From G965220305 sp965220305 (lineage in GTDB: Bacteria; Chloroflexota; Dehalococcoidia; Lucifugimonadales; UBA3495), in NCBI GenBank assembly GCA_965220305.1, contig OZ244817.1:1550001-1614000 (forward strand): DNA of 64,000 nucleotides, written 5' to 3'. The position numbers and the translations under genes are program-made. Within the stretch, counting starts at the first letter, position 1. Every line of letters starts with the position of its first letter. The notes beneath the pieces were generated by a model. The model was given only the letters and a program-made list of their open reading frames with translations, searched no databases and was not told where the DNA came from. This document shows positions 34,788-43,054 of the stretch, one piece after another.

Positions 34788-36084
34788 ACTGGGATTATTA
34801 GCCCTTCTTCCCATATTCGCCGCCGCCGCCTTTTTGGGTCCGTTCTTCTTCTTTTACCAAGGGAGCTACGACCCGGCGCCTTCGGTGGACATTCCCTTTG
34901 AACAGATTGCCTACGCCGCCGCTCCCGCCAGCACCTTCGTGGATTCACCCACGGCCCAGGTGAAGAGAGGCTTCCTCTTGGTGGATGCGCTGCACCGCAA
35001 CGCCTTCCTGGAGGACGAGATCATCACCCTTCGTTCTCGGGTAGCCAACCGGGGCTACGACGTGGAATTCGTGGGCAACTTTGGCTTCTCCGAAGAGGAC
35101 AGCCGTCTGGACCGGCTGGAGGAAAAGCTGCGCCGGGCGGACAGCTTCCTGGTTATTCTACCCCGGGAGGCCTACTCGGAGGCGGAAGCGGCCCTGGTGC
35201 AGCGGTTCGTCCGCAAGGGCGGAAAGCTGCTGTTGGTTGCCGACCCCACCCGTCCGCACCAGATAAACGTCCTGGCGGAAAGGTTCGGGTTGGACTTTCA
35301 GCCGGACTATCTGTACAACCAGGTGGAAAGCGACCTGAATTTCCAGCATATCTATGTCCGGGACTTCCAGCCGGACGCGCTGACCACTGGCCTGAATACC
35401 ATTACCCTATTCACGGCTGGCTCGGTACGGTCTTCCGGCCCGGGGCTGGCCTTCGCCGACGGCAACACCCAGTCCAACCTGGTGACCACTGCCGAAAGCC
35501 TCTATCCCATCGCCCGGGGCAATACCCGCAACGTGGTGGCCGTAGCGGACTTCACCTTCATGGTGCCTCCCCACAACTCCTACCTGGACAACGACCAGTT
35601 GCTTTCCAACATTGCCGACTACTTGACCACCAGTGAACGAGAGTTTGAACTGGCCGACTTCCCCCATTTCTACGAGGGGGAACTGGACGGCAGCGTGGAC
35701 ATCCTGCTGGGCCAAGCCTCCCTGCTGAACACCGGAATAGAGTTCAAGAGCGCCCTGTCGGAATACGGCTTGTCTTCCCAACTCCAAGGCGTGGAAGACG
35801 TGAGCCAGGATACGGTGTTCCTGGGATTGTACGAGGACGCCCTGCAGGTGAGCCAATACCTGCAAGCCGCCGGAATCCGCATTGATGACACCCTGGGCAC
35901 CCCTTTTACGCCGGAGCTGGACTTGGGCGGAACAGCCATCACCGTGCTTGACCGGGACCAGGACCGGTACGTGTTAATCGTGTTGGCAGACACGCCGGAG
36001 ACGCTGGGCGGCGCTGCAACTGACCTGCTCCTCGGAAACTTTAGAGATAACCTGGTGAGTGATTTCGTGGGGGTACGTAATTAG
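34768..36084 (+). CDS. DUF4350-like membrane-anchored protein
   Basis: A 438-residue protein with one N-terminal helix (about 7-28) and a long extracytoplasmic part. The DALHRNAFLEDEIITLR, ADSFLVILPREAYSEAEA and VRKGGKLLLVADPT segments follow the DUF4350/GldG-like fold, a Rossmann-like domain often associated with gliding or ABC-type complexes. The second half is not recognised. A start at 34777 is possible. It overlaps S49 and abuts the repeat lipoprotein. Confidence 0.7.
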   Translation: MWDMIRRLGLLALLPIFAAAAFLGPFFFFYQGSYDPAPSVDIPFEQIAYAAAPASTFVDSPTAQVKRGFLLVDALHRNAFLEDEIITLRSRVANRGYDVEFVGNFGFSEEDSRLDRLEEKLRRADSFLVILPREAYSEAEAALVQRFVRKGGKLLLVADPTRPHQINVLAERFGLDFQPDYLYNQVESDLNFQHIYVRDFQPDALTTGLNTITLFTAGSVRSSGPGLAFADGNTQSNLVTTAESLYPIARGNTRNVVAVADFTFMVPPHNSYLDNDQLLSNIADYLTTSEREFELADFPHFYEGELDGSVDILLGQASLLNTGIEFKSALSEYGLSSQLQGVEDVSQDTVFLGLYEDALQVSQYLQAAGIRIDDTLGTPFTPELDLGGTAITVLDRDQDRYVLIVLADTPETLGGAATDLLLGNFRDNLVSDFVGVRN

Positions 36085-36087
36085 TTG

Positions 36088-37572
36088 ATGAGGGTACGAT
36101 TTAACTCCTATTTTCTGGTGCCCCCGGCACTGCTATTGCTGGCCCTGATGGTCGCCTGCGCCGGCGTCAGCGATGCTCCACCACCGGCAGCGGTCCCGGA
36201 TGCGCCTCCGGCCCAGGCGGCTACACCCCTGCCGGCCAGCGCCCGGGCGGCCATGGACCAGTTTGTTCAGCAGCAGCAGGAAATCGAGGTGGATTGGGAC
36301 AAGTACCACCAGGAATTTGACCAATGGCGCGCTGGGCTCACCTCCTGTCACCGCAGTTCGGTCCAGGCGGCCCTGCGGGACTTCGCCGTCAGTTTCAACA
36401 GCGTCACCGAGCAGACCAGAGACCTTCCCAGAAACGCCACCACCCGCGAGCTTGCCGACATTCTGATAGAGGCGGCAGTACAGGAAGAAGCGGCCTACCG
36501 TCAACTGCGGGACCGCTGGCAGCCCAAGAACGTCTCCCTCTTTGAGCAGGTGGAGCAACGTCGCGCCGACGCTGCCTTGGCCCAGAAGATGGCCGAAGAC
36601 CAGGCCATCGACCTGCAAAAGGAGTTGGAGGAGGGGGCAGACCCGGAAGAGGTGGCGGCGGTGGAGGCTTTTTCCGAAGCCCTTGATGGTATCAAGGACC
36701 AGTGGAAGGAATTTCACGCTGACTACGCCGACCTGCGTAAAGAAGCGGACGATCTGGATAACGCAGTAGCCATCACCCGACTGGAGCAACTTATTGAACG
36801 GTTCGGGGCAATAGTTGAGGCTGTCAATGAGCTTCCCGAGTCGGACGCCACGGAAGACATGATTGGGATGCTCCAAGATGCGGCGCAGGGGGAGCTTGAA
36901 GCCCTGCTATCCGTGGCGAAGTCTCTGGCCGACAGTGACCCGCCGCCGCCCTCGGTAGACCCCAGCGGCATACCTATCCCCACTGCTACCCCCATCCCAC
37001 CGCCGGATTCCGAAAAGACCGAACTGGCCATGCCTCCTGGCCCCCCAGGAATGGGTATGGGTATGGAAAGCGCGCCGGGGGCATCTTTCGATGAAATGGA
37101 CATAGCCGTCAGCTACACCGAGGACGTCTTGAGGCAAGTAAAACTCTCTATCAAAGTCATCGTTGACGACAGTCCGGCGGAAAGCCTGGCGGACGTCAGG
37201 GAGTTCAACAACGATTACCGGAGGTTGCTGGAAGAGTGGGACGCCTTCCACCAAGGCTACGACGATTGGCGCAAGACCGATGGCGGGTGCGACCGTACCT
37301 CGGTGTTGGAAGCCCTGGACCAGTTCAACCTGCGGGCCAACGACCTGGGCCGTCAGGTCCGAGACCTGCCCCAGGCCAGCTACCTGCTGCCCATGTACAC
37401 CCTGCTGGTGGAAGCGGCAGAACGGGAGGAGGGGGCCATCCGGGCCCTGCGGAATTCCTGGCAACCCTTCACCGTGGATGTGTTCAAAGCGGTGGACCAG
37501 GAACGGGTCAACGCCAATAGGCTCCGCCGCCAGGCGGACATCGGACTACAGGAACTCAGCGAGCGTTTCTAG
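36088..37572 (+). CDS. Lipoprotein with three related helical units
   Basis: A 494-residue exported protein: hydrophobic leader ending MVAC (C24, loose lipobox), then repeats. Unit A (about 66-168) and unit C (about 376-482) align clearly: W-D-x2-H, W, a Cys followed by R-[ST]-S-V, RDLP, a leucine-rich helix, EE-x-A-x-R-x-LR-x2-WQP and a closing helix. Unit B (about 196-280) keeps the helical spacing but lacks the Cys and WQP. A Pro/Met-rich linker (about 284-332) joins B to C. I do not know this family. The gene starts three bases after DUF4350, with a TTG directly before the ATG. Confidence 0.65.
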   Translation: MRVRFNSYFLVPPALLLLALMVACAGVSDAPPPAAVPDAPPAQAATPLPASARAAMDQFVQQQQEIEVDWDKYHQEFDQWRAGLTSCHRSSVQAALRDFAVSFNSVTEQTRDLPRNATTRELADILIEAAVQEEAAYRQLRDRWQPKNVSLFEQVEQRRADAALAQKMAEDQAIDLQKELEEGADPEEVAAVEAFSEALDGIKDQWKEFHADYADLRKEADDLDNAVAITRLEQLIERFGAIVEAVNELPESDATEDMIGMLQDAAQGELEALLSVAKSLADSDPPPPSVDPSGIPIPTATPIPPPDSEKTELAMPPGPPGMGMGMESAPGASFDEMDIAVSYTEDVLRQVKLSIKVIVDDSPAESLADVREFNNDYRRLLEEWDAFHQGYDDWRKTDGGCDRTSVLEALDQFNLRANDLGRQVRDLPQASYLLPMYTLLVEAAEREEGAIRALRNSWQPFTVDVFKAVDQERVNANRLRRQADIGLQELSERF

Positions 37573-37732
37573 GGTTTCACCGCAACGGGTCCATCCTTTT
37601 AGGCCGGGCGCTTTAGGGGCAGAGTCCTTCCTTCCAATCCTCCCTGGAAAACCGCCCCCGGTGAGCCTGTCCTTCGACAAGCTCCGGGAGGGCGAGCTAC
37701 CCGGGACGGGAATCCGAGGGGCTGTAAATTTT

Positions 37733-37764
37733 AAGGGGAAGGGCTTCGTTGCCCTTCCCCTTTT
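37733..37764. terminator. Bidirectional terminator between convergent operons
   Basis: AAGGGGAAGGGC and GCCCTTCCCCTT form a 12-bp stem around TTCGTT; A- and T-rich flanks on both sides fit termination in either direction between the lipoprotein and the M20 peptidase. Confidence 0.85.
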
Positions 37765-37793
37765 ACCATCCTAGCGTCAGCCCACCTCGGCAA

Positions 37794-38909
37794 TCACACC
37801 CCGCGGATTATACGTTCCGACATTTCGGCTCCCTGGAGCACCTCGGATATGGTGGCCGTCTCTTCCCTGGTGTGGAAGTTCCGGACGCCGATGCCCACCG
37901 GCACGGCGGAGATGCCGTTCTCGAAGAAAACGTTGGCATCGGAACCGCCGCCGCTGGCTTCCAGGACCGGGTCCATCCCCACCTGGGCCAGGGCCCGGGC
38001 AATCATGGTCACTGCCGGGTCGGACTCGCCCACCTGGTAGGCGTGATAGCTGTTCTCCACGTTCAGCGATACCTGGGCCTCGGGGTACATTGCCGCCACC
38101 TGGCCGAAGGCGCTGCGAAACTCCTGGGTGTAGTGGTCCAGCTTGGCCCGATCGCGGCTGCGGACCTCCCCGTCCAGGAAAGTGGACTCGGGAATGATGT
38201 TGCGCTTCAGACCACCCTCAATATACCCGATATTGGAGGTGGTCTCATGGTCGATTCGGCCCAGGGGCAGCCGCGTCAGGATGTGGGCGGCGATGAGAAT
38301 GGCGGATATTCCCTTTTCCGGCTCCACGCCGGCGTGGGCGGCACGGCCCTGAATGGTAGCCTTGACCACGTTTTGCGACGGGGCCGACACCGTCATGCGG
38401 TTGACCTGGCCCTCGCCATCGAAGACTACTCCCCGCCTGGCGCTGATACGGCTGAAGTCCAGGTTATGGACCCCCACCAAACCCCCTTCTTCGGCACGGG
38501 TAAACACCACCTCAATGGGCACACGCTGGGCGCCGGACTCCACCACCGAGGTTAGGGCTTCCAGCACGATGCTGACTCCGGCCTTGCAATCACCTCCCAG
38601 AATGGTGGTCCCGTCGGAGCGCAGCACGTCCCCGTCCAGGGTGGGGTTTATGCCCCGGCCAGGCTCCACCGTATCCAGGTGCGCCGATAGAATCACCGGG
38701 TCTCCCTCGCCCCCCAGCTTGGCAATCAGGTTATTGAAGGAATCGTGGTAGACCTGGCAGCCCAGGGCAGTCAGCCGCGAACTCACCTCCAGGTCAATGG
38801 CGTCCTCCTCGCCGGTGGGGCTGTCGATACGAATCAGGTCCATCAACGTGCTTATCAGTCGCTCTCGGTTAGCCAAGGCTACCTCCCGTATACCGTCGTC
38901 TCGCCCCAT
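37794..38909 (-). CDS. M20-family metallopeptidase (peptidase T/DapE-like)
   Basis: A 371-residue di-zinc peptidase. ILSAHLDTVEPG holds the first zinc His and Asp, GGDCKAGVSIVLEAL the bridging Asp region, FTRAEEGGLVGV the catalytic Glu pair, VVFDGEG the third ligand, and ASGGGSDANVFF with the later NFHTREE the remaining site. It clusters with tripeptidase T-like M20 enzymes. The ATG at 38909 leaves out 13 non-conserved residues of the longer frame. Not closely related to the other M20 gene at 11153. Confidence 0.87.
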   Translation of the reverse strand: MGRDDGIREVALANRERLISTLMDLIRIDSPTGEEDAIDLEVSSRLTALGCQVYHDSFNNLIAKLGGEGDPVILSAHLDTVEPGRGINPTLDGDVLRSDGTTILGGDCKAGVSIVLEALTSVVESGAQRVPIEVVFTRAEEGGLVGVHNLDFSRISARRGVVFDGEGQVNRMTVSAPSQNVVKATIQGRAAHAGVEPEKGISAILIAAHILTRLPLGRIDHETTSNIGYIEGGLKRNIIPESTFLDGEVRSRDRAKLDHYTQEFRSAFGQVAAMYPEAQVSLNVENSYHAYQVGESDPAVTMIARALAQVGMDPVLEASGGGSDANVFFENGISAVPVGIGVRNFHTREETATISEVLQGAEMSERIIRGV

Positions 38910-39183
38910 TATACCGCCGCGATGGGCGGTAGTCATTCTTCGCGCCACTGTAGGCCGGTGGCGTTTGAGCCATCAGGAAGCAGCGATTATGGGCGCCGGA
39001 GTACCTCGTGACACCGGGCTTCGTCGGAATCAAAATACCCCGGCCAATCGCCAGGGCAGTCGCATTTGGTCACAGCCTACCGTCATTATGGAGAAGAGCC
39101 GGCCCGGTCCTGCAACGTGGCCGGAGTCCATACCGGGCGAACTGGCCTTTCATTTTGATGGATATGTTGAATTGGAGGGCTGG

Positions 39184-39203
39184 ATTCCCGCTTTCGCGGG
39201 AAA
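39184..39203. repeat. REP-like palindrome, copy 5
   Basis: ATTCCCGCTTTCGCGGGAAA; core identical to copies 1 and 2. Confidence 0.8.
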
Positions 39204-39281
39204 GACGGTAGGGGGTGGCGGCATGCCCGCCGGGACAAAAATTGTCTCTAGCTGGAGAATCGAAAGACCCTGGCCAATCAG

Positions 39282-39466
39282 CCAGGGCCTTTTCATTCTC
39301 GTCTCACTTGGTCATCCCGTACTTTTCTGTCATTCTGAGCAGAGCGAAGAATCTAAAGTTCTTGCCAACATCGCTTTTCTTCGGTACTCGGACGAGGTCC
39401 CGGATGAGGGATTTCAGATTCTTCGCTTCGCTCAGAATGACATTTGCTGAAAATGAAAAGTCCCTG
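39282..39466. repeat. 184-bp dispersed repeat, copy 2 (inverted)
   Basis: Inverted, nearly identical copy of 25095-25278. The 113-bp hairpin core is 39329-39441. It ends 66 bases before moaD. Confidence 0.8.
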
Positions 39467-39532
39467 AGCCAATCAGCCATCCATAGTGACTGACACTCGC
39501 TCCATGTGTATACTTGAGAGTGAGGCCTTCTT

Positions 39533-39778
39533 ATGCAGTTGGACATCAGGTTTTTTGCGATATACCGGGAGCGCGCTGGTCGACGCCAGTTCTTGTTGGA
39601 CCTGCCTACCGGGGCCAGCGTTGCGGATATGGTATCCGAGGTGCGCCGCCATTTCCCCAACTTGGCGCCGCCTGAAGTGCAGATAGTTGTGGCGGTTAAC
39701 GCCGAATACGCCGAGCCGGATACTATGTTGCGGGCCGGAGACGAGGTCTGCTTGATACCCCCGGTCAGCGGAGGATAA
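39533..39778 (+). CDS. moaD: MoaD/ThiS-family sulfur carrier, small subunit of molybdopterin synthase
   Basis: An 81-residue ubiquitin-fold protein ending in the required Gly-Gly (PPVSGG), with the usual IRFFAIYRERAG start and GDEVCLIPP strand. The C-terminal glycine is thiocarboxylated and donates sulfur to make molybdopterin. MoaE follows after three bases, so this is MoaD rather than ThiS. Confidence 0.88.
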   Translation: MQLDIRFFAIYRERAGRRQFLLDLPTGASVADMVSEVRRHFPNLAPPEVQIVVAVNAEYAEPDTMLRAGDEVCLIPPVSGG

Positions 39779-39781
39779 CGC

Positions 39782-40240
39782 ATGATTGTGATTACCCATG
39801 AACCCCTGGACCCGGAGCGGCTTACCAACGAGGTGCGACAGGATACCAACGGGGCCGTAGTGACTTTTCTCGGTACTACCCGCAACTTTTCCGAAGGCAA
39901 GCGGGTCCTGAAACTGGAGTACGAAGCCTACGAGGAGATGGCCTACAAGAAGCTGGAAGAGATCCGCCAGGAAATGCGGGCCGAGTTCGGCATTGACGAC
40001 GTGGCTATCGCCCACCGCATCGGCCCCGTGGACATTGGGCACATCAGCCTGGTGGTCGCCGTGGCTTCCCCCCACCGCAAGGAAGCCTTCTACGCCTGTC
40101 ACAAGGTGGTGGACCGGGTCAAGGAAATTGTCCCCATCTGGAAGAAAGAAGTCTTCGAGGACGGCTCCCGCTGGGTAGCCTGCGAAGACCACGAATTCGA
40201 CCACGAAGAAGCTGTCGGCCTCCACACCCACAACCACTAG
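39782..40240 (+). CDS. moaE: Molybdopterin synthase catalytic subunit MoaE
   Basis: A 152-residue MoaE. Features: GAVVTFLGTTRNFSEGK, LEYEAYEEMAYKKLEEI, AIAHRIGPVDIGHISLVVAVASPHR and the active-site lysines in VPIWKKEVFEDGS. It converts precursor Z to molybdopterin with MoaD and would support the molybdenum hydroxylase encoded 6 kb upstream. A His-rich tail (GLHTHNH) is slightly longer than usual. Confidence 0.92.
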   Translation: MIVITHEPLDPERLTNEVRQDTNGAVVTFLGTTRNFSEGKRVLKLEYEAYEEMAYKKLEEIRQEMRAEFGIDDVAIAHRIGPVDIGHISLVVAVASPHRKEAFYACHKVVDRVKEIVPIWKKEVFEDGSRWVACEDHEFDHEEAVGLHTHNH

Positions 40241-40378
40241 TCCCGGAGGGGCAGTCCAACGGCCCTTGAAATGGGGAATCCTATCGCTAACTCCCCGAAC
40301 GCCCTGTACCAAGTAGCGGGTGTCCCCGCCCGGTGGGATGCGCGTACTATACCGTGGTGAGTTCATCCAAGACAGATT

Positions 40379-41335
40379 ATGACCACCATTAACACCATAG
40401 AAGACCTGATACGCCTGCTGGACGAAAATCCCCAGTGGGCTGAAGCCCTGCGCGCTCGGCTGCTGACCCGGGAGCTCGTAGAGTTGCCGGTGAAGTTCTC
40501 CCAGTTCGCCGCAGATGCCACCCAGCAGTTTGCCAATATTGCCCAGCAGTTCGAGCAGGTGAACCAACGGTTCGAGCAAGTCCAGCAGCAGTTCGAACAG
40601 GTGGACCAGCGGTTTGAACGGGTGGACCAACGGTTCGAGCAGATGGACCGGCGGTTCGAGCAAATGGACCAGCGGTTCGAGCAAATGGACCAGCGGTTCG
40701 AGCAAATGGACCAGCGGTTCGAGCAAATGGACCAGCGGTTCGAGCAAATGGACCAGCGGTTCGAGCAAATGGACCAGCGGTTCGAGCAAATGGACCAGCG
40801 GTTCGAGCAAATGGACCAGCGGTTCGAGCAAATGGACCAGCGGTTCGAGCGGGTAGACCAACGAATGGACGGGGTTGATGGCACTATAAACAGGATTTTG
40901 GTGGACTTGGGATACCTCAAGGGTGCCCACGCTAGAAACGTGGCCATAGATAACGCCGCCTCCATTGCCCGGGACATGGGACTGCGCCGGGTCCGAAACC
41001 TCAGCCAAGATGACCTGTTGGAAATCATCGATGCCGCGGATACCTCGGCCCTGACAGCGGGCGAGTTGCGCAGCTTCCGCCAGGCCGACCTGGTCATCGA
41101 GTCCCTGGACTCTCAGGGAGAACACTGTTTCATTGCGGTAGAAATTTCCTTCACCGCCAACGGCAGGGATACCGCTAGAGCGACCCGCAACGCCAGGTTG
41201 CTAACCGCTTTCACCGGCAGGCCCGCCTTTGCCGCCATTGCCGGCGTGCGTAGAGATGACCGGATACAGGAGAATATCCGGTCTGGCGAGGTCGTTTGGC
41301 ACGAATTGGACTCCTCTGACCTTGAGGCGGAGTAA
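40379..41335 (+). CDS. Coiled-coil heptad-repeat protein with a nuclease-like C-terminal domain
   Basis: A 318-residue protein. Residues 58-162 are consecutive seven-residue repeats of the FEQ(V/M)DQR type, a near-ideal coiled coil; nine are identical (93-155). The C-terminal part (about 170-315) has RQADLVIES (D236) and CFIAVEISF (E254), resembling the core of PD-(D/E)XK-type domains in related coiled-coil proteins, but the expected lysine after E-x is replaced by Ser, so catalytic activity is doubtful. I infer an oligomeric protein; function unknown. It lies 138 bases after moaE and is probably separate from it. Confidence 0.7.
   Translation: MTTINTIEDLIRLLDENPQWAEALRARLLTRELVELPVKFSQFAADATQQFANIAQQFEQVNQRFEQVQQQFEQVDQRFERVDQRFEQMDRRFEQMDQRFEQMDQRFEQMDQRFEQMDQRFEQMDQRFEQMDQRFEQMDQRFEQMDQRFEQMDQRFERVDQRMDGVDGTINRILVDLGYLKGAHARNVAIDNAASIARDMGLRRVRNLSQDDLLEIIDAADTSALTAGELRSFRQADLVIESLDSQGEHCFIAVEISFTANGRDTARATRNARLLTAFTGRPAFAAIAGVRRDDRIQENIRSGEVVWHELDSSDLEAE
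40655..40843 (+). repeat. Nine perfect 21-bp tandem repeats
   Basis: Unit TTCGAGCAAATGGACCAGCGG repeated nine times without mismatch, in frame, each encoding FEQMDQR; imperfect units flank both sides. A minisatellite likely to vary in copy number. Confidence 0.95.
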
Positions 41336-41601
41336 CCACCACTTAACCCCGCCGGCCTCTCCCTAAAAGTACCCCTTCGTCGGGCCCGGACCAGGCCCTG
41401 AAAGAAGCTATAGCGACAAACTTCGCCTAACTACCGCAACTAACTACCCCCGATTTCAGCTTATCCCTATCGCACCAACGCAAGCCGGTCGCTGCGCCAC
41501 CACCCGCTTGGGCTGCCAGAAGTGAAATTCCTGAACAATAATGTCCGGACATCCCCCTCGCGGTTGAACGCTAGCGGCAGTACCTCTACCGGGGTGGAGT
41601 A
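41336..41601. other. Intergenic region, nothing recognised
   Basis: About 265 bases between the coiled-coil gene and the dockerin gene. No gene, repeat or strong promoter was seen. Confidence 0.4.
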
Positions 41602-42843
41602 ATGTTCGCGCCGCTGCTCCAGACTCCAAGGGCTTGGGCCAACAGGATGGCCCTGGTCCTGCTTTTGCTGGCAACCCTGCTCATCTTCTCCTGGGATACG
41701 CCCCAGCCATCACGCGGCCAAGAATTCTCCGTCTCCATGCAGGTGTGCCGCTCCTGGGTAGAACCCTGCCAGCAGGCGCTTGCCCTGCCCCGGGGCAGCG
41801 CCGCCACCCTGGACCTGCGGTTGCAGGCACATGGCAGTGGCAGGGTCGAGTTGGCGGCCTGGGAGACCCACCTGAATGTTACCAGCAGCCGGAACGGCAA
41901 GGTGGTCTTGGAGCCAACCAACGACGGGCCGGTGCGGGAGCAGGGAGATGGCAACTATGCCTTGAACGGCTTGGCCCGTGTGGAGGATGGAACAGGCGAC
42001 CAGGCAGGCAGGTACTTCACCGTTCAGAATCGGTACGACCCAGCCTCCAACACCCTGGACTATTCCGTAACCCTCGTGGACTTTGCCAAGACGGGTCAGA
42101 CACCGGCGGCCATTACCCTGACCGGCGGCGATTCACTAATCCTTGGGCGAATCACCCTTCATGGAGTCGCCGAGGGAACAGTAAGCATCGCAGCCGCCGC
42201 GCCACCAGCGGGAACGTCCCAGTTCGTAACTCTGGGCGGCAACAACCGGGTTTCCAACCTCCATACCGCCCGCTTCGCTTCCCCCTTGGCCGCCATACAT
42301 TTGGGCGCTACCCGCGCATCGGTGGACCTTCACGGTCAGATAACGCCCCAATTTCCCGCAGACGACCCGGACGGGTCATGGCCCACCAGGAAACTGACCG
42401 TCTCTTTCTGGGAGGCCGGTGCAACCCCACCCTGGCGCCAGGGAGACGACAGCCCGGTGGCGATCTTTTCCAACCTGTTCACCGACCATCAGGGCCGATT
42501 CCGCGTTTCCGACATCAGCCCCGACCTGCCGCCGGTGGGCGTTTACGACCTGCGAGTTTGGGCGCCGGGTACCCTGGCCAGCATTGTCCCGGGCATCACC
42601 CTTCCTTCTCCAGGCAGCCCGCCGCCGTCCAGGCCCCACTTCTGGGTAGGCGTCCTGCGGGGAGGGGATACCGACGCCAACAACGTGGTGAACCACCAGG
42701 ACTTGGCAGCACTAAAGGCCAGCTTCGGCGCCCTGAACGGAGCTAACAGGTACAACAAGCTGGCGGACCTGGATGGGAACGGCGGCATTGATGGTATAGA
42801 CTTCTCGCGCATGGCCCGGAACCTGGGCCAGGGGAGCGAATAG
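41602..42843 (+). CDS. Secreted protein with C-terminal dockerin-like domain
   Basis: A 413-residue exported protein: a signal segment (about 15-33, MALVLLLLATLLIF), a beta-rich body with cohesin-like spacing (about 40-190), a carboxypeptidase-regulatory-like stretch (FTDHQGRFRVSDI), and a dockerin type I at about 354-410 with two calcium-binding loops (GDTDANNVVNHQDLAAL and ADLDGNGGIDGIDFSRM). Dockerins bind cohesins to assemble surface complexes; no second cohesin gene is seen here. Body family not named with confidence. Confidence 0.75.
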   Translation: MFAPLLQTPRAWANRMALVLLLLATLLIFSWDTPQPSRGQEFSVSMQVCRSWVEPCQQALALPRGSAATLDLRLQAHGSGRVELAAWETHLNVTSSRNGKVVLEPTNDGPVREQGDGNYALNGLARVEDGTGDQAGRYFTVQNRYDPASNTLDYSVTLVDFAKTGQTPAAITLTGGDSLILGRITLHGVAEGTVSIAAAAPPAGTSQFVTLGGNNRVSNLHTARFASPLAAIHLGATRASVDLHGQITPQFPADDPDGSWPTRKLTVSFWEAGATPPWRQGDDSPVAIFSNLFTDHQGRFRVSDISPDLPPVGVYDLRVWAPGTLASIVPGITLPSPGSPPPSRPHFWVGVLRGGDTDANNVVNHQDLAALKASFGALNGANRYNKLADLDGNGGIDGIDFSRMARNLGQGSE

Positions 42844-42946
42844 CTGACCTCGGGAGACGCGCCTGGGGCCGGTATCGGCGCGGCTTCACCACCCTAGCCG
42901 CGCTTCCACCCCCTGGTTTTCGCCGTTTTCCCCACCCTGGATTGAC

Positions 42947-42975
42947 TTGACAGTACCCAACCGCGATGCTAGGAT
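42947..42975 (+). promoter_or_regulatory. Near-consensus sigma70 promoter of the hopanoid locus
   Basis: TTGACA (42947-42952) and TAGGAT (42970-42975) with an ideal 17-base spacer. Transcription would begin near 42982, which rules out a start codon at 42947 for the polyprenyl synthase. Confidence 0.75.
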
Positions 42976-43054
42976 TCCCACCATCGCTACACGATGTATT
43001 GTTGCGGGTAACTGTGCCTTTCACGCTAGCAGCGCTAGCCTATGGTACGGAAGT

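Noticed and set aside
40655..40843. Possible CRISPR array
   Set aside because: The repeats are contiguous 21-bp coding units without spacers. No spacer-repeat array exists elsewhere in the window.
39473..41125. 550-codon open frame on the minus strand across moaD, moaE and the 21-bp repeats
   Set aside because: It is kept open by the antisense of the tandem repeat and by high GC. It covers three well-supported plus-strand genes and its translation (HLLEPLV repeats) is only the antisense of the heptads.
42947..43054. Upstream start for the polyprenyl synthase
   Set aside because: The frame begins inside the -35 box of a strong promoter, and the residues do not match the family.
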